Below, piece after piece: positions 1-8,482 of a DNA stretch of 10,661 nt (positions are counted from its first letter, which is position 1; every line of letters starts with the position of its first letter). The notes below the pieces were generated by a model. It was not told the origin of the DNA. It saw only the letters and a list, made by a program, of their open reading frames with translations, and did not search any database. This DNA comes from an uncultured Lentisphaeria bacterium (GTDB taxonomy: Bacteria > Verrucomicrobiota > Lentisphaeria > Victivallales > Victivallaceae). Where the stretch lies: contig CASFXO010000120.1 in NCBI GenBank assembly GCA_949298665.1, positions 1 to 10,661 on the forward strand. The letters run 5' to 3'. The position numbers and the translations under genes were made by a program.

Positions 1-1427
1 TCCGGATTATGAGCAACAGCATGATCGCCTTCTGCGCCCGGATGCTGGGCAAGGCCGGAGATGCGCAGATGGCGTCCCTCTATCGTCGGCTCGGCGGGGC
101 AAAGGCGGCGGCGGAACCGCTGTTCCGTGATGTGACGCCGGCGCCGCTGCCGCAGGGGCACTGGAGTTTCAATTACGGCGGCATGGGGGTGCACCGCCAT
201 CATGACAAGGCGGTGACGCTGAAGACCTACAATCATTACGTGTGGGGATACGAATCCTATTTGTTTGCTCTGGAAGGAACGAATCGGTTCGGGCGTTATC
301 TCAGCAACGGCGCCATGGAAATCCTGCCGTTGTCGGGGCCGGTGTCGGTCGGCCGGGTAGAACCGGGATGGGACTGGAACCGTTTCCCGGGAACCACGTC
401 CCTGAACCGCCCCTGGGAGGTGCTGATGTGCCCGCCGGAAAAACGCATCGACATGCTGACCATGGTCGGGAACCGGATCAACGGTTCGAGCAATCTGGAA
501 CAGCAATACGGTGCGTTCGGGTCGATTCTGACGGAACCGGATCAACCGCCGCGCTTCGATCCGACCTTCCGGGCGGTGAAGAGCGTTTTCGCCTTCGGGC
601 CCCGGCTGATCGCGCTGGGCGGGCCGATCACGTCCAGGTCCGAATATCCGGTGGAGACGACGCTGTTTCAGTATTCCGTCAGCGTCAAGGACGGGGCTGA
701 ACGTCCGGTGTTCATCAACGGCGCCGAGGCGGTCGGGGAAGAGACGGACCGGACGCTGGAAGCCCCCTGTTTTCTGGCGGACGCGAACGAGAATGCCTAT
801 TTCGTCTTCCGTTCCGGCGGCCGGGTGCGGGTGCGGCGCGGGCCGCAGGAGTCCCGCAGCCACAAGACGCTGGAACCGGTTTCCGGGAAATTCGCCACCG
901 CCTGGCTGGATCACGGAGTCAGGCCGGAGGCGGCCGGTTATGAATATCTGGTGGTGCTGGATCTGACGCCGGAACAGGCGGAAGCGTATTTCCGGGAACT
1001 GCGGCGGAAGAAACCCTACCGGGTGCTGCGACAGGATGGACAGGTGCACGCGGTGGAGGATCTGCCGAGCGGCGTGACCGCGGCGATTTTCTTCGAAGCG
1101 CAGCCGGAGTTGAACTGGCCGCTGCTGCGGGGGGTGGAGCAGCCGTGCTACGTCATGTTCCGCCGGACGGGGGAAAACTCTCTGTCGCTGAGTTTGAATA
1201 CGCCGGATCTGGCCGGTTTCATCCGGGAAGGATACTGTGATCTGCCGGAAGTGAAGCAGGACGTCGCCGCGGAAAACCGGGACCGCCTGGTGCGGATTCG
1301 GCTGGCCGGCAACTGGCGTCTGGCCGAACCGGTGGATGGCGTGGAGTTGCAACAGGACAACGGCGATACCGTGATCAGCGGCGCGTTCCGGCACGGCATC
1401 GCCAAACAACTGCAGTTGAGAAAGTGA
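1..1427 (+). CDS. Polysaccharide lyase family 8 protein, C-terminal part (5' end outside window)
   Basis: This looks like the back half of a hyaluronate/chondroitin-type lyase, which cleaves uronic-acid-containing glycosaminoglycans by beta-elimination. The frame is open to the left edge (Arg-Ile precede the first ATG at 9) and no ribosome binding site precedes that ATG. PL8 enzymes usually run about 700-1000 residues, so the start lies upstream. Numbering from the ATG at 9, residues 1-45 look like the end of the alpha/alpha toroid. The beta-sandwich domain follows, with PL8-like blocks NYGGMGVHR (55-63), NRFGRYLSNG (92-101), GWDWNRFPGTT (120-130), PVETTLFQ (214-221) and WLDHG followed by GYEYLVVLD (about 300-320). 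The catalytic Asn/His/Tyr of PL8 enzymes sit in the missing toroid, so activity cannot be judged here. The Arg residues of the NRFGRY block are candidate active-site arginines. The blocks resemble the chondroitin ABC lyase type more than bacterial hyaluronidase, but family members also act on xanthan and alginate. The substrate is inferred. First visible gene of the operon. Confidence 0.83.
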   Translation, partial: RIMSNSMIAFCARMLGKAGDAQMASLYRRLGGAKAAAEPLFRDVTPAPLPQGHWSFNYGGMGVHRHHDKAVTLKTYNHYVWGYESYLFALEGTNRFGRYLSNGAMEILPLSGPVSVGRVEPGWDWNRFPGTTSLNRPWEVLMCPPEKRIDMLTMVGNRINGSSNLEQQYGAFGSILTEPDQPPRFDPTFRAVKSVFAFGPRLIALGGPITSRSEYPVETTLFQYSVSVKDGAERPVFINGAEAVGEETDRTLEAPCFLADANENAYFVFRSGGRVRVRRGPQESRSHKTLEPVSGKFATAWLDHGVRPEAAGYEYLVVLDLTPEQAEAYFRELRRKKPYRVLRQDGQVHAVEDLPSGVTAAIFFEAQPELNWPLLRGVEQPCYVMFRRTGENSLSLSLNTPDLAGFIREGYCDLPEVKQDVAAENRDRLVRIRLAGNWRLAEPVDGVELQQDNGDTVISGAFRHGIAKQLQLRK

Positions 1428-1468
1428 GAAGAATGCGGAACATGCGGCATGTGGGTGCGGGCGGAAAC

Positions 1469-1474
1469 GGAGGG
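1469..1474 (+). promoter_or_regulatory. Ribosome binding site of the MFS transporter gene
   Basis: GGAGGG lies 5 bases before the ATG at 1480, within the 52-base spacer after the PL8 gene. It supports that ATG as the start. The rest of the spacer shows no hairpin or promoter-like element, consistent with transcription continuing from the lyase gene. Confidence 0.7.
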
Positions 1475-1479
1475 GCGCA

Positions 1480-2871
1480 ATGAGTTCGGAAACCGCAACC
1501 CCCAAAATCTGGACGGCGGGAACATTGACCTATACCCGGAAGGGGATCGCCAAACTTTTCTGGTGGCTGCTGTGGGGGGATTTCGCCTGGTCGATGCGCG
1601 AACGGGCGGTGGTGTTCGTGGCGGCATTGATGGTCAAGAGATTCGGGGCGAGCGACTTTCTGTACAGTCTGCTGGTGATTTCGTTTCCGAACTTCACCAA
1701 TATCTTTCTGATGCCGATCGTCAGCTATCTGTCCGACCGGCACCGGGGACGGCTGGGGCGGCGTATTCCGTTTCTGCTCTTTACCACGCCGTTCGTGGTG
1801 GTGGGGTTGCTGGGACTGGGGTTGTCGCCTCAGCTGGGGGAATGGCTGTGGCGGCTGCTCGGACCGGAACGGTTCGATTTGAATCTGGCGATGTTGATCG
1901 TCTTCGGGGTATTCTGGGTGCTGCTGGACTTCGGGGTGACTCTGACGACGACGATTTTCATGGCGCTGTCCAACGACGTGGTGCCGCAGCCGTTGATCGG
2001 GCGTTTTTTCGCGCTTTTCCGGGCGGTGAGTCTGATCTGTGCGATGGTGTTCAACATCTGGCTGCTCGGCTGGGCGAAAACCCACGGTCCGGTGATCTTC
2101 CTCTGTCTGGGCGTACTGTACGCGGTCGGGCTGTATTCCATCTGTCTGTTTGTCAAGGAAGGGGAATATCCGCCGCCGCCGCCGGATTCCGGCGGCAATC
2201 CGCTCCGGGCGGCGCAACAGTATCTTGTGGATTGTTTCTCGATGCCGTATTACCGCTGGGTGATCGGGGCGTATGTGCTTTCCGTGGCTTCGGTGGTGCC
2301 GCTGAACACCTACATTCTCTTCTGCGCCGAGCATTACGGCATGGGGGTGGAGAATTTCGGTAAGATCAACGGGCTGGTGTTTCTGCTGGCGTTCTTCATG
2401 AGTTATCCCTGCGGCATGCTGGCCGACCGGTTTCATCCGCTGCGGGTCGGGATCGTCCTGATGGCGGGGATGGCGGTGCTGCTGACCGCGGGAGGGCTCT
2501 GTATTCACAATGCACTGACGCTGGGGATCGTGTATGTGTCGCAGGCGATCGTGATCATGGCGTTCAACACGGTGATGGCGTCCTATGGTCAGAGATTGTT
2601 TCCCAAAGAGGTGTTCGCCCAGTTTTATTCCGCATTGATGATCATCCAGTCGCTGGCGACGGTGGTGATTGCGCCGGTGGTGGGGAAATACCTGGATTTG
2701 ACCGGAAGTCATTATTCGCATACGTTCGTCATCGGCGGCGGGCTGGCCTGCTGCGGACTGGCGGCGCTGTGTTATGTGTTGAAGCAGTACAAGAAATACG
2801 GCGGCGATGTCGATTACCGGCCGCCGCTGCCGGCGTCGTATTGCCGGAAGGAAGCGGCAGAGGAAAAGTAA
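1480..2871 (+). CDS. MFS transporter, glycoside/oligosaccharide importer type (GPH-like)
   Basis: A 463-residue inner-membrane protein with about twelve hydrophobic segments in two bundles, the usual length for the major facilitator superfamily. The loop after the second or third helix carries SDRHRGRLGRRIPFL (85-99). This is the MFS motif A in the SD-x(n)-GRRxPF form typical of glycoside-pentoside-hexuronide and sucrose-type symporters. A weaker copy, GMLADRFHPLRV (312-323), marks the second bundle. The cytoplasmic loop between bundles contains five consecutive prolines (231-235). The tail from about 437 is hydrophilic. The start is fixed by GGAGGG five bases upstream. Lying between two polysaccharide lyase genes, it probably imports the unsaturated di- or oligosaccharides they release, coupled to a cation. 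The family assignment follows from visible motifs. The substrate is inferred from neighbours only, and export is less likely but not excluded. Confidence 0.85.
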   Translation: MSSETATPKIWTAGTLTYTRKGIAKLFWWLLWGDFAWSMRERAVVFVAALMVKRFGASDFLYSLLVISFPNFTNIFLMPIVSYLSDRHRGRLGRRIPFLLFTTPFVVVGLLGLGLSPQLGEWLWRLLGPERFDLNLAMLIVFGVFWVLLDFGVTLTTTIFMALSNDVVPQPLIGRFFALFRAVSLICAMVFNIWLLGWAKTHGPVIFLCLGVLYAVGLYSICLFVKEGEYPPPPPDSGGNPLRAAQQYLVDCFSMPYYRWVIGAYVLSVASVVPLNTYILFCAEHYGMGVENFGKINGLVFLLAFFMSYPCGMLADRFHPLRVGIVLMAGMAVLLTAGGLCIHNALTLGIVYVSQAIVIMAFNTVMASYGQRLFPKEVFAQFYSALMIIQSLATVVIAPVVGKYLDLTGSHYSHTFVIGGGLACCGLAALCYVLKQYKKYGGDVDYRPPLPASYCRKEAAEEK

Positions 2872-2880
2872 AAGGTTCGG

Positions 2881-5800
2881 ATGATGCATGACAGATGGAT
2901 GCGGTATGGCGGGAGCCTGGCGGTGCTGGCGGCCCTGATTCTGAATGCGGGCGCGTTGCATGCGGCGGAGCGGTTGCTCGAGTGGCCGCCGGAACAGGCC
3001 GAATCGCGGATTCCCCGGAATCTGCGCCGGAACATCCGGCTGGAGACGGCGGACGACGGGGACGTGCTGGTCGTGACGGCGACGAAAGCGGGAAAGTACT
3101 GCGCGCTGACGCTGCCGGAAGAGATGACGGTGGCGGCCGGCCGGGCGGTGTGTTTCGAGTACCGGGTGGAGGCCGGGGAGGAGAAAGACCGGCCCGCCTA
3201 TGTCGGAATCTCCTTTGAGGGGGCGGCGAAGAAACATTTTTTCATGAAGAAGCCGGTGGCGGCGCAATGGACGCGAGTGGTGCTGCCGCTGGAAAACCTG
3301 TCCAGCACCGATGGGGAAGTGTTTTCGCAGGGGGATGTGATCCGGAATTTCCGGATCTACACGCGGAACGCGGAACCGGTTCCGGCAGGGGCAGTGAAAC
3401 TGTTCATCCGGAATCTCGTTTTCGTGTTTGATCCGGCGCTGACGGCGGGACAACCGGATCGGATTTCCTATTCGGCCTATCCGCTTTTCGACTGGAAGAG
3501 GATGGCGGGCGCAGAGCAGTATCGTGTGGAATATTCCGATGCCCCGGATTTTCCGGCCGCCCGGACCCGGACCATGGTCCGGACAGTCAATTATGCGCTG
3601 CCCGATGAAGCGTTGACGCCGGGCATCTGGTATTACCGGGCAACCGCCCTGCCGCAGAACAAAGTGGTGCGGCGCGGCAGCGTGAAAGTGCCGGAACGGC
3701 GGCATGTCTACCGCGTCGCGGAGCCGGATTTCGCCGCGTTCGGCACCGTTCCGCACCCCCGGCTGAAACGGCTGGCGACCTTCAATCTGGCTCATGACCC
3801 GACCATTCTGCCCGGAGCGCGCAAGGCGTTGAAACTGACGCTTCCGCCGGATGCCGAACCCTTCCGGGAAGGGGCGGACCCGGCGATTCCGACCCGGATC
3901 GACTGGCTGCGGGTTTACGGCGGACGGATCGGCGACGTCGGTAAGGCGATGACCCGGATCGGGCAGGCGGCGCTGGCCACCGGGGACGAAGTCCTGACCG
4001 CCAAGGCCCGCGAACTGGCGGTGGCGGTGGCGCGGGAATGGGATCCGGATAAGGCCAGCCACCGGCGTTATCAGGATCTGGCGGCCATCAATCTCCTGAT
4101 GGGGCTGGGATTCTGCTACGATGCCGCGTATGAAACGATGAATGAGGCGGAACGGCGGGATGTCAATGCGGCGCTGATGGCGCGGGGCCGGCAGTTCTGG
4201 AAATTCATCAATCCTTTTTCCGGCAACGAGGCGCAGAATCATTCATGGGACAACACGCAGGCGTTCGCCTTCGCCGCGGTGGCGGCGGACGGGAACCCGG
4301 AAGAACGGGCGGTCTGGTTCGATTATGCGCTGAAGCTGTATGCCTACCGGTTTCTGCCGTCGCTCGGATTCGACGGCGAGAACAATGAAGGGCTGGCCTA
4401 CTGGCGGTTCGGGTTCAACCTGATCATGCGTTATCTGGATCTGGTCCGGCAGACGACGGGGATCAATCTGTATGCGCTGGATTACGTGCGCAAGACCGCT
4501 GCGTTCGGTTTGTATTCCGCGCCGCTGGCCGGGTACGAAATGTCTTTCGGCGACAACGGCACGCCGAATCATCACGGGATCTGGACCTATTCCCGGAGTT
4601 TCTGTCGGAAACTGGCGATCGAAACGGGCTATCCGGAAATCCTCTGGTACGCGTCGGTGCCGTCGTACGGCGAACTGGAGGCGACGGTGCCGCTGCGGAT
4701 GCCGCAATCGGTTACCTACCCGCATATCGGGGTGAGTTTCTTCAATACGTTTCTGCCGGATGCCCGGGAGAACGTGGCGCTGGGATTTCACAGCGGCAAA
4801 TACTTTGCCGGACACCAGCATGCGGACCAGAACAGTTTTTCGATCAACGCCTACGGTGACAAGCTGGTGGTGGACGGCGGCTATTACGACTGGTGGGGGA
4901 GCGAGCACTTCCACTCCTATTCCGTCACGACCCGGGCGCACAACACCCTGCTGGTGAACGGCAGTGGGCAGGCGGTACGGACGCCGGAGGCGGACGGCGC
5001 CACGACGGCGTTCGCGGATTTTCCGGCGTTCGGATACGTGGCCGGGGACGCGGGCAATCCGAAGATTTACGGTGGGAAGCTGACCCGGTTCCAACGGGAA
5101 ATCGTCTTCGTCAAACCGGACGCGGTCATCACGCTGGACCGGGTGGCGGCGCCGGAGCCGGGAGCCGTTTTCAGCTATCTGCTGCATGCACAGGGCCATG
5201 CGCCGACGGCGACGGCCGACGGCGGCTTTTCGATCCGCCGGCAGTTCGCCCGGCTGGACGGCCGGATGCTGACTCCGGCGCGGGTTGCGGTGAAAACCGC
5301 CTATGAAACGCCCCCCAATGACATGTGGTCGTCGGATCTTCTGCAATTTCACGAAAAGGAGTGGATCATTCAGGCCGATTTCAGCGCCGGAGAGTTTCTG
5401 GCCGCCATGGAGATCTCCCGCGCCGGAGAGGAACCGGAGCGGCAGTTCGTCCGTCGGGAAAGTCCGACGGCGCTCGGTGTCGGCGCGGATGGCCTGCTGG
5501 TGGCGTTCAACCGCGCTGCTTCCGGAAGGTTCGAACTGGACGCGCTGGCATCCGACGGCCGGGCGGCGGCGGTGCGGCTGGATGCGGCGGGGAACGTGAT
5601 CGGCGCCATGATGGTGAACGGAACGTTTCTGGAGTATCGAGGTAAAACACTCTGTCGCCTGGAGAAAACGGGCAGCTGGAGTTTTCCGGAGGATCGTCCG
5701 GTAACCGAGGCGCCCCGGAACGATTTGCTGACGCTCAACGGGAATCCGGTTCCGGCAAAACTGTATTCCGTAACCGGCGGAGACGGCGGAATCACGCATC

Positions 5801-6459
5801 TCGTTTCGGCGAAGACGACCCTGCCGCATGCCGGATTCCTCTCCGTGGACGCGAATGGCGGCGCGTACATTCTGGGGTGTGAAAACCGCCGTTACGTCGG
5901 GCGCGCTCCCCGGACGAACTGGGTGGAGCAGGGGGACTATCTGCTTAGCTTCACCACCTCCGGCGGCGGGGAGCCCGCGCCGGTTCGGCTTACCCTGACT
6001 TCCGGTACGCCGATTCCGGCGACCGTGCTTCCCACGGCGTTTCAGTTGCCGGAAAATGCGGTCCGACTGGAAGCGGAGACGCCTGCGGAGTACGAAGGCG
6101 AGGAGCTGTACCTCATCGATCGGCCGTTTGCTTCCGGCGGGCAATTCGGATTCCGCTTCCATCAGTCGGACCAGCTGCTGCGCTGGCGCTTCAAGCTGGA
6201 TCGTCCGGGGCGTTACCGGGTGCTGATCCGTTCCGCCGCTCAGGAACCGGCGGTGCGCGAAATCGCCCGGAGCGGCGGCCAAACCGTGGCCATGGCGCTG
6301 GAAGCCACCGGCGGCGACGGGCGCAAAGAAGCGGACTGGCGCTGGATGGAACTGCCCGGCGGCATGGAGTTCGATGCCGGAGAGCAGACGCTGGAAATGC
6401 GGTTCAACCGGGGAACGTCCGCGCTGGATGTGCTGGCGCTGATTCCGGAAAAGGAGTGA
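2881..6459 (+). CDS. Secreted multidomain heparinase II/III-like polysaccharide lyase
   Basis: A 1192-residue exported protein, much longer than single-unit heparinase II/III lyases (roughly 600-800). Order: signal peptide with hydrophobic core 11-24 and likely cleavage after ALHA (25-28); a beta-rich carbohydrate-binding-like domain (about 30-184); a fibronectin-III-like domain (about 193-260); an alpha/alpha toroid (about 287-600); the heparinase II/III beta-sandwich (about 610-900); and a CBM6/35-like beta-sandwich starting at VRLEAE (1061) and ending the protein. Residues matching the heparinase II active site are visible: His454 in QNHSWDN, Tyr507 in NNEGLAYW, His645 in GHQHADQNSF, and a putative zinc site of His647, Asp665 (VVDGGYY) and His687 (RAHNT). 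All key positions seem intact, so it should be active. These correspondences are by eye. Two adjacent ATGs (2881, 2884) are possible starts; the weak AAAGG at 2871-2875 slightly favours the second. It starts 9 bases after the transporter gene. The substrate is unknown; heparan/heparin, alginate or another uronate polymer are possible. Confidence 0.85.
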   Translation: MMHDRWMRYGGSLAVLAALILNAGALHAAERLLEWPPEQAESRIPRNLRRNIRLETADDGDVLVVTATKAGKYCALTLPEEMTVAAGRAVCFEYRVEAGEEKDRPAYVGISFEGAAKKHFFMKKPVAAQWTRVVLPLENLSSTDGEVFSQGDVIRNFRIYTRNAEPVPAGAVKLFIRNLVFVFDPALTAGQPDRISYSAYPLFDWKRMAGAEQYRVEYSDAPDFPAARTRTMVRTVNYALPDEALTPGIWYYRATALPQNKVVRRGSVKVPERRHVYRVAEPDFAAFGTVPHPRLKRLATFNLAHDPTILPGARKALKLTLPPDAEPFREGADPAIPTRIDWLRVYGGRIGDVGKAMTRIGQAALATGDEVLTAKARELAVAVAREWDPDKASHRRYQDLAAINLLMGLGFCYDAAYETMNEAERRDVNAALMARGRQFWKFINPFSGNEAQNHSWDNTQAFAFAAVAADGNPEERAVWFDYALKLYAYRFLPSLGFDGENNEGLAYWRFGFNLIMRYLDLVRQTTGINLYALDYVRKTAAFGLYSAPLAGYEMSFGDNGTPNHHGIWTYSRSFCRKLAIETGYPEILWYASVPSYGELEATVPLRMPQSVTYPHIGVSFFNTFLPDARENVALGFHSGKYFAGHQHADQNSFSINAYGDKLVVDGGYYDWWGSEHFHSYSVTTRAHNTLLVNGSGQAVRTPEADGATTAFADFPAFGYVAGDAGNPKIYGGKLTRFQREIVFVKPDAVITLDRVAAPEPGAVFSYLLHAQGHAPTATADGGFSIRRQFARLDGRMLTPARVAVKTAYETPPNDMWSSDLLQFHEKEWIIQADFSAGEFLAAMEISRAGEEPERQFVRRESPTALGVGADGLLVAFNRAASGRFELDALASDGRAAAVRLDAAGNVIGAMMVNGTFLEYRGKTLCRLEKTGSWSFPEDRPVTEAPRNDLLTLNGNPVPAKLYSVTGGDGGITHLVSAKTTLPHAGFLSVDANGGAYILGCENRRYVGRAPRTNWVEQGDYLLSFTTSGGGEPAPVRLTLTSGTPIPATVLPTAFQLPENAVRLEAETPAEYEGEELYLIDRPFASGGQFGFRFHQSDQLLRWRFKLDRPGRYRVLIRSAAQEPAVREIARSGGQTVAMALEATGGDGRKEADWRWMELPGGMEFDAGEQTLEMRFNRGTSALDVLALIPEKE
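6451..6456 (+). promoter_or_regulatory. Ribosome binding site inside the end of the heparinase gene; selects a GTG start
   Basis: AAGGAG forms the last two sense codons (Lys-Glu) of the heparinase-like gene. It sits 7 bases before the GTG at 6464 but 13 before the alternative ATG at 6470, so the GTG is the better start for the propeller gene. The arrangement implies translational coupling of the two genes. Confidence 0.7.
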
Positions 6460-6463
6460 GAAA

Positions 6464-8458
6464 GTGCGTATGAAGTTGTTACGGAATCCGGTGTTGACCG
6501 CGGTTTTTCTGAGCAGCTGCTGCCTGTCTGTGCCGGGGACGGATGTCCGTCAACTTTCCGCACAGCCGCTGGCCCGGGTGAGCGGCGAGGACGGGAAGAC
6601 CTATGAGATCGAAAGCCTCGGCAATCCGTTGACGCCGAAGGAGTCGGAAGTCGAGTTCGTCACCACGCTCCCGGATGGCGCGAAAGTGGTCTGGGGGGTG
6701 ATTTCCTCTCCCGACCGGCACGGGGTGCAGGGCGTCAATCTGAAAACCGGAGAGGTGCACTGGATCGACACCACCGCGGATTTCGGACCGCACGCGCACC
6801 GGACGGAACTTGCGCCGCACGGGAGCGATGTGGTGTATGTGTTTGCCGGGGATCATTTCAAAGTGTACAAATATACCCTTTCCACCCGGAAACAGGAGCT
6901 GCTGCATACCTTTCCCCGGGGCGTGGGCCGTTCCTGGATCGCCGCGCGGGCGGTGGGGCCGGACGGGAAGATTTACGTCGGGACGTATCCGCGCACCATC
7001 GCCATCGGGGTGGATCCGGCGACGGACAAGGCGTTTTATCTGCCGCCGGTGACGACGGAACGGGATCAGAAATATCTGAGCGCTCCCGCCGTCGATGACG
7101 ACAACGTCCTGTATGCGCCGGTGGGGCGCCGGCGCCCGGAACTGTTCCGCTGCGATCTCAAGACCGGAGAGAAAAAGCAGTTGTTGACGCCGGAACAGAC
7201 GGCGGCGCTGGAGGCGGAGCACGTCTTCATGCCTTCGGTGTTTCTATACCGGGGGAAAGTCTACACCACCATCGGCGGGAAACGTTACCTCTGCACGCCG
7301 GAGCGACTGGTCGCGGCGGATGCCGCCGCGATTCCGTGGCCGGACCATCCGGACCGGGTCAAGGCCAACGGGCGTTTCCCGGACCGGATGATCAATGCGG
7401 AAGAGAAAGCCGTCGCCTTCGGGGATCACGCGGTGATCGTGGAGGATCGGCACGGGAAACGGCGCGCCATCACCGCCGCGGTGGAGCCGGTGCCGCACGA
7501 GCTGTACCGTTTCGGTTCCCGGCGCGGGGACGTGCTGTTCGGCAGCGGGATTTTCCGTGCCCGGGCGTTCGGATTGAATTTGAAGACGCTGGCGGCGGTG
7601 GATTACGGACGCTGCGGCAGCGGCAGCACGCAGAGTTATGACCTGCTCGACACGCCGGAGGGCCTGCTGATCAGCAGCTACACCGGGGCGACGCTGGATT
7701 TGTTCGAGCCGGACCGGCCGAAAGGGAAGGGGAATCCGGTCATGCTGGCCCGGCTGGAAAACAGTCATCAGCAGGAACGTATTCCCCGATTGGTCCGGGT
7801 GGGGGATCGGGTTTACGGCGGCTCCCAGCCGATCAAGGGGCACCTTGACGGCGCCGTGGTCCGGGTGGACCTGCCGCGCCGCAGGGTGACGGCGTTCCGC
7901 GGCGTGATTCCCGATCAGAGCATATCCGACCTGATCCTCTGTCCGGACGGGAAAACGCTGTTCGGCAACGGCAGCATTCTCGGCGGAACCGGTTCCACGC
8001 CGAAGGCGAAACGTCCGGTGATTTTTCTCTGGGACACGGAATCGGACCGGGTCATCTGGAGCGGCACGGTCTTCCCGGAGGCGATCTACTACACCGAATC
8101 CGGCCTCACCGCCGACGGTCATGTCATCACCTTCGGTCGCAACAGCGCCAATGCGAAGGAACGGTACTACTACTATCTGATTTTCGATCCCGCCTCCCGG
8201 ACGGTGTTGCAGAAAGGCGGCATCCCCGCCGTTTTCAAGCGTTATCTGGTCAGCCACCCGGAACCGATGGGGCCGCAGAAGCGCAATTATTTCGCCGCCG
8301 ACGGCGTTCTCTACGCGTATGATCCGGCGCTGAAGAAGGTGGTGAAACTCTTTGCGCATCCCAGTCTGGATCTGACTCAGGATCTATACGTGACGCCGGA
8401 GGGATACGCCTATTATCTGGCGAACAATACGGCCATTGCCCGGGTGAAGCTCTTTTGA
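6464..8458 (+). CDS. Exported beta-propeller protein of unknown function, in a lyase operon
   Basis: A 664-residue protein I cannot assign to a named family. The N-terminus has a charged start (MRMKLLRN) and a short hydrophobic stretch ending LSSCC. L16-S17-S18-C19 fits a lipobox, so it may be a lipoprotein; an ordinary signal peptide cut near residue 25 is the alternative. The rest is beta-rich, with recurring propeller-like strand pairs of the form DGK-[IVL]-Y-x-G, for example 167-175, about 264-276, 495-504, 613-620 and near the C-terminus. This looks like a seven- or eight-bladed propeller of the YVTN/PQQ-like or oligogalacturonate-lyase-like sort. GPHAHRTE (108-115) contains an HxH pair that could bind metal or substrate. 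The GTG start is supported by AAGGAG 7 bases upstream. It starts 4 bases after the heparinase-like gene, so it probably acts on or binds the same polysaccharide. Some lyase families (PL22, PL24) are propellers, so a lyase role is possible but unproven. Confidence 0.7.
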   Translation: MRMKLLRNPVLTAVFLSSCCLSVPGTDVRQLSAQPLARVSGEDGKTYEIESLGNPLTPKESEVEFVTTLPDGAKVVWGVISSPDRHGVQGVNLKTGEVHWIDTTADFGPHAHRTELAPHGSDVVYVFAGDHFKVYKYTLSTRKQELLHTFPRGVGRSWIAARAVGPDGKIYVGTYPRTIAIGVDPATDKAFYLPPVTTERDQKYLSAPAVDDDNVLYAPVGRRRPELFRCDLKTGEKKQLLTPEQTAALEAEHVFMPSVFLYRGKVYTTIGGKRYLCTPERLVAADAAAIPWPDHPDRVKANGRFPDRMINAEEKAVAFGDHAVIVEDRHGKRRAITAAVEPVPHELYRFGSRRGDVLFGSGIFRARAFGLNLKTLAAVDYGRCGSGSTQSYDLLDTPEGLLISSYTGATLDLFEPDRPKGKGNPVMLARLENSHQQERIPRLVRVGDRVYGGSQPIKGHLDGAVVRVDLPRRRVTAFRGVIPDQSISDLILCPDGKTLFGNGSILGGTGSTPKAKRPVIFLWDTESDRVIWSGTVFPEAIYYTESGLTADGHVITFGRNSANAKERYYYYLIFDPASRTVLQKGGIPAVFKRYLVSHPEPMGPQKRNYFAADGVLYAYDPALKKVVKLFAHPSLDLTQDLYVTPEGYAYYLANNTAIARVKLF

Positions 8459-8482
8459 CCCTGTCGGAAGGAGACCGCCCGC

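Noticed and set aside
9..11. ATG at 9 as the true start of the PL8 gene
   Set aside because: The frame is open upstream to the window edge, no ribosome binding site precedes it, and the catalytic toroid domain of the family would be missing.
3567..3582. Perfect 16-bp palindrome CCGGACCATGGTCCGG
   Set aside because: It lies inside the FN3-like coding region of the heparinase-like gene and is built from common codons for Arg, Thr and Val. With the many CCGG words in this DNA, chance is a sufficient explanation.
1375..4242. Long open frame on the minus strand (about 955 codons) antisense to the transporter and heparinase genes
   Set aside because: Its translation is extremely rich in His, Arg, Pro and Gln with no domain or hydrophobic pattern, as expected for the reverse of GC-rich coding DNA. 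The plus strand holds clear protein families across the same bases.
4243..6282. Second long minus-strand open frame (about 679 codons) directly following the first
   Set aside because: Same low-complexity Arg/Pro/His-rich composition and fully inside the heparinase-like gene. It is open only because of the codon bias of the sense strand.
7244..8359. Minus-strand open frame of about 371 codons opposite the propeller gene
   Set aside because: No recognisable domain, shadow-like composition, and the sense frame has a signal peptide, ribosome binding site and propeller strand repeats.
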